From Diphasiastrum complanatum (lineage: Eukaryota > Streptophyta > Lycopodiopsida > Lycopodiales > Lycopodiaceae): DNA of 36,715 bases. Position numbers and translations under genes: made by a program. Positions 1-10,647 of this stretch are shown here, piece by piece (within the stretch, counting starts at the first letter, position 1; every line of letters starts with the position of its first letter). The stretch covers positions 1-36,715 of the forward strand of contig MU835741.1 in NCBI GenBank assembly GCA_029204225.1. The letters run 5' to 3'. The notes below the pieces were generated by a model that was not told the DNA's origin, made no database searches, and was given only the letters and a program-made list of their open reading frames with translations.

Positions 1-54
1 CTTCTCAATATGATCTTTCAAGTAAACAAAACAATCACCAAGATTATTTATACC

Positions 55-103
55 AAATTTACTAGTCAACAATTGGACTAGTAAATTTACTAGTCCACAA
101 TTG
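55..103. repeat. 21-bp direct repeat with palindromic centre
   Basis: Two 21-bp copies of AAATTTACTAGTCnACAATTG lie at 55-75 and 83-103 and differ at one base. Between and overlapping them, the arms at 55-67 and 76-88 are perfect 13-bp inverted complements around an 8-base loop. The result is a small hairpin nested in a direct repeat. No element end or gene can be tied to it. Confidence 0.8.
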
Positions 104-545
104 CTTACCACAAAAAATTTGCATTACATACTTGTTGAACTTGAAAGTAATGAGGCCCAAATACTCTTGTATGGATATAAGTATCCTTCAAGGATGATTC
201 ACTTACTCTCATACAAGGTTTACAATATGCCTCTTTGAAAATGAAGTCAAAATCTTTCAACTTCTGAATGAAAATGTCCTGCTTACTTCTAGCACACTCA
301 AGAGTAAGTAGATATGACAACCACCTTTCATTCCATACTTTAGAATTCAAAGGGACTTCATTACAAAACTCAGCAAATGAAGTACAAAATGTAGCCCCCT
401 TTTCAACTTTTCTCTGTCAACAAAATTGAGCATTGATATCTCCATCTTTGCACTTGTGGCTCTCCTTGGAATAGTTGAAGCTCTCGGATTTCGCTCCTCC
501 CCTTGATCAAGCTCCTCCTTGATCTCACCATATCTTTGCCAATAT
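104..545. other. unassigned sequence beside copia A
   Basis: No recognisable gene lies here. Reading on the minus strand from the integrase fragment of copia A, the similarity to integrase stops near 545. An 81-codon minus-strand reading frame at 105-350 has no motif I recognise. The stretch could be degenerated integrase-RT linker of copia A or unrelated flanking DNA; the sequence does not decide. Confidence 0.4.
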
Positions 546-550
546 GATTC

Positions 551-1230
551 TTAGAGGGATTCATCATTCAAGATTACAAACATTGTGGCTCTACCATTGC
601 TCTTTGTGCTAGCAAAATGTACATCCAAATGAATCAACTTAAGATGGTGAGTGGTCTTAATGATAGTGTTAGAGAAAGGCAACCTATTTGTGGTCAGTTT
701 GTCCTCCTTGGCTACCATCACAAATTTTGTTAGGATCAACAAAAGCATCAAGCTTAAACAACCTCCCAAACCTTCTTCCACTTGCTATAATCTTCCCATT
801 CTTCTTTGATGTTGCATATATCAGTAGAGAACTCCACAATGAAATCATGATCTAAAAGTTGGCCAACACTAAGCAAATTCTTAGTGATGCTAGGAATGAA
901 AAGAACACCATCTATCTTAGCCTTCTTGAAGATCCTAAGCATAAGGGAATGGATCCCACACCTTCAACTTTACATTCACGATCATTTGCTATAAAAATGA
1001 ACTTTATAGGTCCTAGATAAGGTGTGAGTTGAGAAACGTACTCCCTTTTACCCGACATGTGGGAGCTAGCCCCACTATCTATCCACCAAGGATCTTCACC
1101 TTTGACATTTGATGATGAAAAAGTAGACATCATGAGTGAGTCCTCATGATAGCTCTCTTCCTCCTCTTGTCCAATGTTGGCTTGGCTTTGATCTTGCTTC
1201 CTCTTGAAGCATTCTGAGGCATAATGCCCC
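551..1230 (-). pseudogene. pol: copia A protease and start of integrase (broken)
   Basis: This is the middle of a Ty1/copia polyprotein on the minus strand. It begins with the second half of a zinc knuckle (MGHYASEC), then the aspartic protease signature DPWWIDSGASSHMSG with the catalytic DSG intact. The protease end follows in another frame (VLFIPSITKNLLSVGQLLDH), then the first part of the integrase core (HHLKLIHLDVHFASTKSNGR), where the first catalytic Asp is in HLD. At least two frame changes separate these blocks. The integrase stops after VILNDES near 551, so the second Asp, the Glu, RT and RNase H are missing. Copia fragments C and H in this window have similar protease and integrase blocks, which suggests related families. 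Identification is by motif only. Confidence 0.85.
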
Positions 1231-1278
1231 ATCTTGCTACAATATTAACACTTTATCTTGCTACAATAGTAACACTTT
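1231..1278 (-). repeat. 24-bp tandem duplication inside the copia A zinc knuckle
   Basis: Units 1231-1254 and 1255-1278 are identical except for one base (t at 1245, g at 1269). On the minus strand each unit encodes K-I-K-C-Y-Y-C-S. In the downstream unit the Tyr codon TAC has become TAA, so the duplication both doubles the CX2C half of the knuckle and ends the frame. Confidence 0.9.
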
Positions 1279-2037
1279 ATCTTGGATTTGTCCTTCTTGG
1301 GCTTGACTTCTGATGATGAGGATGTGGATCCTCCTTGATCTCCATCCTTTGCTTGCTCCCTTTTGAATGCTCCTCCCTTGGTCATTGCTTTGTCTTTGCT
1401 CTTGAAAAATAAGGCTTTGTCATCACCATCATTGATGGAGAGCCTCTCCATCCTTGATTTGATGAGCCTTCCTACTCTCCTTGGCCATCAACACACTTTG
1501 AAGGTCTTCAAGTGTAGGCAGGTTTCCCATGATAGCATAGCTTTGAACAAGGTTAGTAAAGTCACTACATAAGCCATTCAAAACTATTTGCACAAGCTCA
1601 CTCTCTTTAATAGGTTCACCAACATAAGTAAGTTGTTTGTTCAAATCTTTCACTCTCAAAACAAATTGATGTCCACTCTCACTTTTTCCTTGGAAGCATT
1701 GAAGAACTTGGTTCTTGAGGGAAAGTAATCTTGAGGTATTCTTGGACTCATAGATCTTTTTAAGAGTCTCCCAAGCTTCTTGGGCTGAGGTACATGCTCC
1801 TACTTCTTTGAGCAAATCATTTGCAACATTCATCTTAATACAATGAAGTGCAATCTTGCACCTTCTCTTGTATTTAGTTGCTTCTTGTGGATGGATTGGC
1901 TCATCTTCCTCTCCATTCACAATATCCATCAAATATTGCATGATAAGGATGGATTCCATTCTTAACTTCCAAATTGAATAATTTGAAGAGTTCAATCTAT
2001 CACTAGAATCCAAAAAATAGGCACTTATGGATGCCAT
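1231..2037 (-). pseudogene. gag: copia A gag (UBN2-type) with zinc knuckle
   Basis: Capsid/nucleocapsid part of a Ty1/copia element. I chose the Met at 2035-2037 because it opens the typical copia gag start (MASISAYFLDSSDRLNSSNY, then W-K-L-R-M). The Gag_2/UBN2 body follows with AQEAWETLKKIYE, LLSLKNQVLQCF, and a linker that moves to another frame at about 1430-1450. The linker is rich in Lys, Asp and Ser and leads to the nucleocapsid knuckle CYYCSK...GHYASEC. The knuckle is damaged by a tandem duplication of 24 bases that brings a TAA stop (see the repeat at 1231-1278). The product would package RNA in cytoplasmic particles; as it stands it cannot make a full Gag-Pol. Confidence 0.88.
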
Positions 2038-2822
2038 CTTCAATGATAGGGAGATAGATTCAAAGAAACAAGATAGATTGTACAAGATATGATCCTACTA
2101 GCTATCCCAATCTCTTTGGGACCTGAGATGAATCACTCTCTGATTTCTCAACAAGATCTAAGGTGATCTTGAGCTTGATCTATCTTCTAGATCCAGACTA
2201 GATCCAGGTTTACTATAGATTTGATCAAAACTTGTCTCCTCCTTGATCTCGACTTCACAAGAAGGGTGAATCCACCTATACTAAACCAATAGCACTTTAT
2301 AACACACAAATGTCTTACAAATAAAGCCTCTTAAATTCAGGTTGAATCACATTGACATATTCAATTCCAAACCTATCCAAAACGGAGTAGAATAGAAACA
2401 CAATTTTCACTAGTTTTGCATTTCTAGATGAAAAAATCATCAAAACACTTGATCCGAAGCTAAAGGTGTATTTTAGGACCTTAAGAAGCCTAAGAACGAC
2501 CTAATTAAGCTCTTAAATGACTGATCCAAATTCTAAAGAGTGGTGGCATTCAATCCTTATGAAAATCTCTACTAGGAGACATGTACTCCAAGATTCAACA
2601 CATAAGAACTTTCTAATTTGGTTTGGTTGAATGGAAATGGGTCAATCTCGGTTCCTACAGCTATAACCTAGAAAAACAAGCTCCCTTTGATCCATTATCA
2701 CTCAAATGAAACCAAAATTGAAGGTACAATCACTAGATTAGCAACTAGTAGCAAGAGCAAAGCCAATACTCCTCTAGGATCTAAGCTTGAGAAAATCAAA
2801 TCTAAAGCTCACTTTTGATTAA
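2038..2822 (-). other. copia A leader between PBS and gag
   Basis: This is untranslated leader on the minus strand, between the primer binding site and the gag start. It contains several GATCTAGATC-like motifs around 2150-2215 and no reading frame of interest. Its role as leader is inferred from position. Confidence 0.5.
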
Positions 2823-2834
2823 GCTCTGATACCA
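2823..2834 (-). promoter_or_regulatory. copia A primer binding site
   Basis: The minus strand reads TGGTATCAGAGC, the classic plant copia PBS complementary to the 3' end of initiator Met-tRNA. It directly follows the dinucleotide CA that would end the 5' LTR (LTR edge at 2835-2836), and it lies upstream of gag A in the right orientation. Confidence 0.85.
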
Positions 2835-3100
2835 TGACAAAATTTTACAGAAAAATGAATCCAAATCAATCCTAAAAGTGATGCAGGATGCACAAATAAA
2901 AGATCTAGATCCAAACTGTGAGCTAGAATCAAGACTAGTTACCAAAACTAGCAAATTTGGCATTTAAACTACACATTAGGCACATAGATTTGATCAAATG
3001 AACCAAAGTAAAGTACAAATCTTCTCAGACCTGTAAACAGGTCCAGTACCCTCCAAACCAACCAATTAATGCATAAGAACACTCACATCCAATAGCTAGT
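2835..3100 (-). mobile_element. probable 5' LTR end of copia A
   Basis: Sequence immediately upstream of the PBS on the minus strand should be the 5' LTR, with its terminal CA at 2835-2836. I cannot place the outer LTR edge because no second copy of this LTR is in the window, so the high coordinate is only a placeholder. Confidence 0.4.
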
Positions 3101-4507
3101 ACTTGCCACCAAAAGATGATGATGATAGAAGTGGAAAAACTCGATTTTTTTTTATATTTGGATGGAGATCCCATCATACATTTATACATTTCAAGTTTGG
3201 ATCTGAATGTCTTAGGGAATCTTTGTACTTATCATAACCTAACCCTAACATCTAACCTAATTGGTCATTGGATCCACCCTAATATGGGGTCAAGATCTCA
3301 AGATCGAAAAACAATGGAAAGCATGCTATTTTTAGCTCCCAGAATTTCTCTAGCTTATGTGATTTGGCATGTGTGGCATCTATTTACATGGCCTTCTTGC
3401 CAATTACAATGCATGTGACCAAAAATGGTCAAGCTAGAATTGTGAAATTTCAACAATTCTTGTTTTCAAGATTAAATTCCCTAATAACCCACCACATATT
3501 CTTTTTGGTGTCCATACATGGATGTCTTTCACTAATCTCTATATACAACATATATCTTCAATCGTCAACATGTATGTCATCAATATTCAAGTGCTTGTGA
3601 TCAACACAAGTTTCACATTTTTGCAATTGTAATCAAATTAAAAACCTTTAAGGATTTTAATGAAACAAAAAAATATACAATGTAACTCTCTTACAACTCA
3701 CAATACCATAGGTGATTGATCCAAACAATTTCATGCAATTCAAGAATGTGCAAATTGAAGAATTTAAACAATTATGATTTAAGTGTCATCATATCAATTT
3801 TAGATGTTATGAGCATCTCATTGATGAATTTAGAATCTTGATATCAATTCATGATGTGATAGTTTCAAATAATATTTTGTTAAATTGTTATTATCTAAAG
3901 GCTTTGGTTTGATATCTTAACAATTTGTAGTTAAATAGTGATGTCATAATATGTAAAAAGTTTTGAAAAAAAAATCTTATATTAATGCTAGTAAAATTAT
4001 TGAAATTCTATAATATGTGAGTTGTATAACTGTTTTAAAACATTACATACGTAAGATTATTCTTTTATGAGTTGATTTCAAGTCTATTTACCTATAAATA
4101 TCTCTTAATCTATTAGAGAATAAGTAAATGCAAATTTGAAAAAGAACAATTTTTAGTATTATGATTAATTATCTTATGAAGTTATAATCATGAGATATTT
4201 TATGACATAAATATTTTGCCTAGAAGTTTCGTTTGAATTTAATTTATAGCATTAAAAGATATAAAAATCAATATAAAAACTATAATTTGCTAGACATGCA
4301 CTTAAAGAAATTATTCAACAAATTTTGAAAAAAAGCAAATTACTAAAGCACATAAAGTTTTTTAAAAATAAAAGCATAGCCAAAATGACTTATGAATAGA
4401 GAACTACATTCACTACACAACAATATAGACATTATATGAAACATGAACAATCTTAATATTCGTATTTTTATGCTAAGTAATGTATTCACATTACAATTGT
4501 AATTCCA

Positions 4508-4530
4508 ACACACACACACACACACACACA
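4508..4530. repeat. (CA)n microsatellite
   Basis: About eleven CA units in a row within AT-rich DNA. Confidence 0.9.
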
Positions 4531-5232
4531 ATGGAAAATTTTAGTAATAAGATAATCTCAATCTCTAAGCAGTTCATGACATATTTGACACTAGCTTAGA
4601 CCTTGTTGAATAAGCTAGTTGGTATCACGTAATTTGCATGGAATATTTTGAGAATCAACATTATTTTGGTCAATTGCATGACTTGGCTTGTTCATCTTTG
4701 ACTTTTTTATGGTTGAGTCAAGAAGCAACCTGTTTCTTAATACACAAAGATGAATTCATGGACTTGGAATCCATGCCATCTGCTTTTAGCGTGATACTTG
4801 ATTCCAACTTTCCTTCAAAGTTTCAATGGCATTTTGATATTAAGTTTGACTTCTGATGCTCAATCGAAAGGAAGACAACCAAGTACCAATGCTTGAATGT
4901 GCAACGTTCATACATTAAAGAAAAAATCACTTTTGGATATTTTTGCATATCACAACCAATGAGGTGACAAAACGTATGTGAAAGCATTAGGGGTTTGCTA
5001 AGTTTTTTATGTCAAGCATCTTTGTGTAGGACTTTGATAGGGCCAAAATTGGCAAAGATGGCAAAATGGTCAATTCCACATGTAAAGCCACAATTTGGCC
5101 AAAAGTAGCTTATGATGCAAACTCGAGCTATTAGGCTTGTGACACTTGTGTTAATGTAATTTGATGAGTGATCAAGTCAAAGTGTTGGCAAAGGTCAAAG
5201 GGTCCAATCACAATTGAGAAATCCATAAGAAG

Positions 5233-5234
<2 letters not shown>

Positions 5235-5300
<66 letters not shown>
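5235..5300. repeat. (TC)33 microsatellite
   Basis: A perfect run of 33 TC units. The Ser-Leu frame across it is an artefact. Confidence 0.95.
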
Positions 5301-5303
<3 letters not shown>

Positions 5304-5680
5304 CTACCACTTATTTCTACATCAAAGATGGTAAGCATATTTTATTGAAGCTACTAAGAGAGTCCTCACTACTAGATTCTTCTTTTTCTATATTTTTAAA
5401 TGGTGCATGTGTGTCTTGAATATGTAAAGTACTTAATTTGTTCGTCAATGTTCTTGAGGTCAAGATTAGAATCCCTCAATTTCAACATCATCTTCAAACA
5501 TACATCTCAATCTTGTATCAACTTGTATGACATACCGCCAATTCATGTATAGTTGGTTTGGTTGAAACTTTATGTGCACCAATACATTTTTATCTGTTAC
5601 TGTGATTATTTCCCATCATGCCAATGCATATTCCAATTTCACCATGTATCCATTATCAATCGTATAAGACAATGGATCAC

Positions 5681-5714
5681 GCACAGCGCGCACACACACA
5701 CGCACACACACGCG

Positions 5715-5796
<82 letters not shown>
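5681..5796. repeat. (CA)n/(CG) compound microsatellite
   Basis: About 115 bases of CA repeat, with CG interruptions at the low end (cgcgcac, cgcgcacgcg) and one CC break near 5750. The CG/CA mosaic is alternating purine-pyrimidine DNA of the kind able to adopt Z form. His-Thr and Cys-Val frames here are artefacts. Confidence 0.95.
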
Positions 5797-5798
<2 letters not shown>

Positions 5799-6223
5799 CT
5801 ATCTTCTTCTTTTTTGGTGAAAATCAATAGCAAGAAAACCACTAGCATCTTTTTGTATGATTGTGTTTGACTCTTAGTATATGTAATGTATTTGAAACAT
5901 TTGACATTAATGTTCACAGATTCTCTGAATCTGTGAGCATGGTTTACAACTTCTTTTACTTCTATAGTTATGGTTCTTTATGATTCTTCTTCTTATTAGA
6001 AAAGTTACAAAGCAGAAGCATTACTCAGATTTCAACATGTATTTCCCAGCCTGTCAATGGGAGACACGATTTCGATACTCCGCTACATGCAGAAACCAAC
6101 TATGTAACCATCTATAGCTCAAGAGGTTCAACGTTTTGGAATAGGGAGTAGACCTACCACTTGTCAACGGCTCAGCTGTGCCCGTGTCTTGCCTGGGCGA
6201 GAATCTTCTTGTCTCTGATTGAT

Positions 6224-7666
6224 CTACAGGAAGTCATCATCTCCTCCAATGTCCGTGTTAGTTTCTAGAAGGTCAGAAATGGAATGATCTAGAGAGAGGG
6301 GTGTGGGAGTGATAGGTTTAGGAGGAGGTGGGATCAACAAGTTATATGCCGCATCGGGGGAGTGGAGTTGTTGGAGGAACTCGTCCCGTCGGGCTTTGTA
6401 GGTGTCAACTGGGCCTTTTGATGGGCCTATTATTCTGCTAGGAGGTGATGGAGAGAGGGAAGGTGAAAGAATCGAGTAAGTTGGAATGAATGTTTCGAAG
6501 AAGTTGAAAGTAGAATAGGAAGAGGGGTCAAAAGTGGGAGGGGGGTCGGAAAACAGTTCTAGAAGCAGCCTCGGCTCTCTGGCCACCCGATCCCAAGCTA
6601 CCGTATAAAGGGTGGGTTTGTCCACCTTGATTCCGTGCTCCATCATTCTCATCATCGTCTCATGGCTTTGTTGATTGAGCGCCTGCTTGGGCCTTGCACG
6701 ACGTGCCCCATAATTGGTTCACCTTGTCCAAGACTTGCTGCAGGGCCTTCGTGGTGTCTTTTAGCTGTTTCTGGGACTCAAGGATGATCTTCTCTTGCTT
6801 GGCCACAATGTTTTGAAAAAAAAATAAATTCGGCTTCTCGTTCTTGGATTAGCCACATGTATTTCTCCATCCGGATGGCTGAGGCCTGTGGGGCTTGGAA
6901 TTGAATGTCCTCGGGCTTGACTAGAGGAGCATCGACTGTCATTGCACCTGATGATCCATCTCGTACTTGGTCGATTTGGACCATCTAGTGCTTCAGTTGT
7001 TGCTGGACCTCTTCCAGAGTGGATTTTTGTCCGACCATCATAGATCTGGCTTCCACTGTCTCTTTTTCTTTCTCCTTGGCTAGCCTCTGACATTGCACAA
7101 TTTCTTGGTCTTGATGCTGGACCTTGCTCTCGAGCATTTGATACTGGCTCACCAACCAATGCATGTGGTAGTTTTTTTCGGATAGGCCTATCATCGAGTG
7201 CTTGGCTGCTTTAGTGAGCTTTTCAGGGTTAGTGAGAGTTGGGTACTGATCTAGAGTGTGGGATGGTGAGGTTAACCCAAAAAATAAGCATTGTGTTAGA
7301 GTTAAAGATGGAGGTGGAGGTGGAGGTAGTGGAGGGATGATGTTAGTAACTGTTGTGGTGGTGGTGGTGGTTAGTGGAGGGGTCAGACTTCTTCATGGCT
7401 GTTTCTGCTCCGGTTGAGATTTGAGCTGATGCTCTGGTTGAGATTTGGCAAAACCTCAATATGAAAGAATGGATCTATTTTATGCAAGTGAAGAACTTCA
7501 GAAAAAAATATGATTGTGGCCCAGAGTAGAAGTTCTTCTGAAAAAAAAGCGTATCTTCAAGAATGTTTGTATGCTTGAGATACCAGTCAGACAGTGATGA
7601 GGTGGCTAAAGTGTGAAAATTAGGTCCTATGGTATAGCCTGGCATTTGTTGATCTAAAATATCCAT
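6224..7666 (-). pseudogene. extra ORF downstream of gypsy B pol, coiled-coil protein, function unknown
   Basis: A protein of roughly 480 residues can be followed from 7666 to the TAG at 6224-6226, through a few frameshifts and one or two stops. The N-terminal block has DWYLKHTNILEDTLFF. Next is a Gln/Lys-rich piece (KSQPEHQLKSQPEQKQP) and a Pro-rich tract (PPLPPPPPP). A coiled coil follows (QYQMLESKVQHQDQEIVQCQ to EEVQQQLKH), then a single TAG at 6985-6987 and a second block (VDAPLVKPEDIQFQAPQASA). One frameshift falls at an A run near 6825, leading to a second coil (ILESQKQLKDTTKALQQVLD). The tail is rich in Pro and Ser and ends in GGDDDFL. I see no signal peptide or membrane segment, so an envelope protein is not supported. 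The position after pol is where env-like or other accessory ORFs of plant gypsy elements sit. I do not recognise the family. Confidence 0.6.
7305..7380. repeat. GGAGGT/GGT trinucleotide repeat
   Basis: Runs of GGAGGT near 7310-7332 and GGT near 7351-7373 encode, on the minus strand, the Pro and Thr runs of the extra ORF of gypsy B. Confidence 0.75.
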
Positions 7667-7849
7667 GACCCATGAGTATGTACAGGAAAAAGAAAATTCA
7701 TAAAAAGTACATAAGTAACTTTATGAAGTATAAACAAGGAACGAGGTGAACAATAGGCATGCAAAACGAGAATTACAAGCAAGGAATGAAAATAAAATAT
7801 AATAATAAAATAAATAAAAATGCTGAATATATACTAGGAAAAAGACGTT

Positions 7850-9000
7850 AAATTGGGTCAACAAAGAACAATTCTTCGTAATACTGCCGTAGACGACCAC
7901 CGTTTACGACAGTGTCTAGGAGTATCCTGTCAAGTGTTTGCAATTGGACTGCACCATTAGGAAAGATTTTATTGATAACATATGGCCCCCTCACTTCTGA
8001 ACTTCAATTTGTCGGGGTGCTTCTTTGATGTATAAAGAAGCACTTGGTCACCTAAGTGTAGATCTTTATTGCGTAGGTGACGGTCATGCCAGGCCTTTTG
8101 GCGTCGTTTGTTTACTAGTTGTGCGTGATAAGATATTAGTCTCATCTCGCATAATTGGGCTAACGTAAATAGCCTGGTTTTGACATGTTGTTCTATTGAA
8201 GCCTTTTCACAGAGATCTGTTGAAAAAGCTTTCATAACTCTTAGTGAAGGTACTAAGAATTCTACGGGCATTACCGCCTCTTGACCATATACTAGGTGTA
8301 ATCTACCCAGTGGCTTTCTTTGGGGTGGTGCGGTAAGCCCAGATAGCTGAGAAAAGTTTTGTTTTCCAATCAGAACGACTGGTTTCAACTATCTTGGTTA
8401 AAATTTTATAGATCGTCTTGTTAGTTGATTCAGCCTAACCATTACATCTAGGGTGTACTTTTTCTGTGAATGACCAGGTAATGGCATAGGAGGTTAAACG
8501 ACACCATTTAAAAAATGTGTGTCACATCACTAACTAGCTCTATGGGACAGCCAAAACGTGTAATAATATTTTCATAAAGAAAATGTGCAACTGTTTTTGC
8601 ATTGGCATCATTCGTTGCTCGAGCCTCAACCCATAGTGGCGTAATCTGTGGCTATGAGGATGTAGCGAGCTTGGGTGTGTTTTGCTGCTAGATTGATTGG
8701 TCCAACAAAGTCAATCCCCCACTTATGGAAGGCTTCACCTTCTATAATGAGAGTCAGTGGCGTGAAGTCTGCTTTGGTATTTTTCTTTGCTCGTTGACAG
8801 ATATCACACGCTTTAATGACAACAAACGTGTCTTTAAACAAAGATGGCCACCACAATCCTGCTCGAAGGATAATCTTCGATGTGGCTTCAGCAGAAAAGT
8901 GGCCACTCCTAGTTCTCTCATGAGCCTGAGATATTATCGGTCGTATCTCAGATTTATAAGCACATCGTCGAATAATGCCATCAATGCCCTTTTGTAAAGT
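7850..9000 (-). pseudogene. pol: gypsy B integrase
   Basis: On the minus strand the HHCC domain appears first, as HERTRSGHFSAEATSK and ACDICQRAK with YWWP-like LWWPSLF between. The catalytic core follows: first Asp in KWGIDFVGPI, second Asp in CPIELVSD (reading frame changed, near 8550), and the Glu region as GxAESTNKT. The C-terminal part reads VYGQEAVMPVEF, KAWHDRHLRNKDLHLGDQVLL and GPYVINKIFPNGAVQLQTLD, and ends at a stop near 7850. The domain order is complete, but stops and frame shifts between about 8390 and 8640 and near 7985 break it. It would insert the element cDNA into host chromatin. Spacing to the extra ORF is about 180 bases. Confidence 0.88.
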
Positions 9001-9798
9001 TGTCCTGCTATTAACTGAAAGGGTGTTGCTTTTAGTATAAATTTTTTTTTTTCCCGTTGTACTCAGGCCTTCTTTTAGTCTGTCTGTTGTGAGGAACTGA
9101 GTGATCTCCTTAGCCCATAAGGGTGTAGCATCGATCTGAAAAAGGCATGCATCAGGAAGATCATCGTTGACTGGTGTAGTTGCTTTTTCAGCACTTGCTA
9201 ATCTGGAAAGGTGGTCCACCATGAAATGTTGGGTCCCTTTCCGAATGACTACATGGAAATTAAATTTCTCCAAAATCAGCAGCCATCGAGCTATTCGTCC
9301 CGTCTTACAGGACTTATTAACAATATATAGAAGTGCTTGATGGTCTGTGTAGAATGCAAAGGTTTGGCCTAATAAATAATGTCATAGTTGTTGTACCGCA
9401 TAGACCATCGCCAATGCTTCTCTCGCGATAGTTGTATAGTTTACTTCAGCAGGCACCAGTTGCCTGCTCAAGAAACGTATGGGAAAGTCTTTGCCATACT
9501 TGTCCTGTTGCGCAAGAAGACCTCCAATGGCATACTTACTTGCGTCAGTATGCACATGGAACTCTTTCGTGTAATCTGGCGAGCGAAGTATGGGAGCCGT
9601 GGTGAGGGTTGTTTTCAACTCCTCAAAGACCTTAATTCGTTCTTTGGTCCAGCGAGGATCTACCACAACTAAATAAACAAGGCATGTCTTGCCTGCATAG
9701 TCGATTATAAAGATGCGATAATAATTGGTATGACCGAGGAAGACATATATTTCCTTCACTGTTGCAGGTAAGGGCATGTCCACTATAACCCTGATTTT
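9001..9798 (-). pseudogene. pol: gypsy B RNase H region
   Basis: The block starts with the RT connector VFLGHTNYYRIFIIDYAGK, then the RNase H core EFHVHTDASKYAIGGLLAQQ with its catalytic Asp, and LSRQLVPAEVNYTTIAREAL. It continues in another frame as TFAFYTDHQALLY, and then as VVIRKGTQHFMVDHLSRLAS, which leads into the integrase. This is the gypsy type of RNase H, fused directly after RT. A stop near 9382 and a frame change break it. It would degrade the RNA strand during cDNA synthesis. Confidence 0.9.
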
Positions 9799-10569
9799 TT
9801 ACGGATCAGTAGAAATACCGTCCTTTGAAATTATATGCCCTAGTACGACCCCATGGGTGACCCATATTTGGCATTTATCAAGGTTTAGTGAGATTCCAAA
9901 TCTCCGATAGCGAATGATGATTTTCTCCAGGGCGTCAAGGTGTGTAGTTGTGGAGGAATGTACACCTAGATCGTCGAGATAAATCTCCACGATCTGATGT
10001 AACAAATCTTGCAAGGACAGTTGCATGACCCTTTGGAACGTTGAAGGGGCATTGCATAAGCCAAAAGGCATAACATTATAAGTGTAAATCCCGTTAAAGG
10101 CTATTTTATGTTTATCTTCAAGGGCTATTTGAACAAGGAAATAACCACTGAATCCATCCAAGAAGCTGAAAGCTTCAGCTCCTGCCATTTCCTCTAGGAT
10201 TTGAGTCGTTAAAGACAAGGGAAAATGGTCTTTCTCCGTAAACGCATCAAGGTTTTTGAGATTGACATAGATACGAAGCTTGTTGTTTTTCTTGGGTACA
10301 ACCACAATGGGTGATACCCAATCAATATGTTGAACTTCATAAATGAAGCTTGCATCCAACAATTTCTTAATATCTTCGTCGATCCTCTCACAATAGACAG
10401 GGTTAGATCGATGGGGTTTAGCCCTAATAGGCTTAGCATTGTCTTCTAAAGAAATCCTATGGAGGACTATTTCAGGTGGGATTCCTTTCATTTCTGTATA
10501 ATTTCGTGCAAATACATCCCTGTATTTGAGAAGTAATATTTCCAGATCAGCAAGTTGGGTTGATGACAA
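9799..10569 (-). pseudogene. pol: gypsy B reverse transcriptase
   Basis: A 256-codon open stretch with the full RT palm. It contains WVSPIVVVPKKNNKLRIYVN, FSFLDGFSGYFLVQIALEDK, YTYNVMPFGLCNAPSTFQRV and the catalytic YLDD box at about 9969-9980 (IYLDDLGVHS), then VVLGHIISKDGISTDP. The usual CVDYR/K box reads YVNLKN here, so an early Asp is Asn. YLDD and the first catalytic Asp (LDGFSG) are intact. It is preceded by YRDVFARNYTEMKGIPPEIV, the typical start of gypsy RT. It would copy the element RNA into cDNA in virus-like particles. Confidence 0.93.
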
Positions 10570-10647
10570 ATGTGCACCAACATGAACTATTCGATCTATC
10601 TCCTCGTCAAGATCTTTAAGGTTTAGTGGAATGGTCTTAGCAGGTCC

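Larger units (their letters stand above)
3101..6223. other. gene-free AT-rich stretch with microsatellites
   Basis: Apart from three microsatellites (listed separately) I see no coding similarity, LTR or RNA gene here. Short open frames at 3116-3600 and 4638-4856 have no recognisable motif. Sequence just below 6224 lies 3' of the last ORF of gypsy B on the minus strand and could hold that element's 3' untranslated region and LTR, but no polypurine tract or LTR boundary can be fixed. Confidence 0.5.

Noticed and set aside
3116-3600. Two plus-strand open frames of 78-100 codons
   Set aside because: No motif, no context, AT-rich composition; likely chance.
5168-5870. Open frames of Ser-Leu, His-Thr and Cys-Val repeats
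   Set aside because: They are translations of the TC and CA microsatellites, not genes.
6000-6223. 3' LTR of gypsy B
   Set aside because: No polypurine tract or paired LTR could be recognised, so no boundary is claimed.
8725-8997. Plus-strand 90-codon frame
   Set aside because: Shadow of the gypsy B integrase on the other strand.
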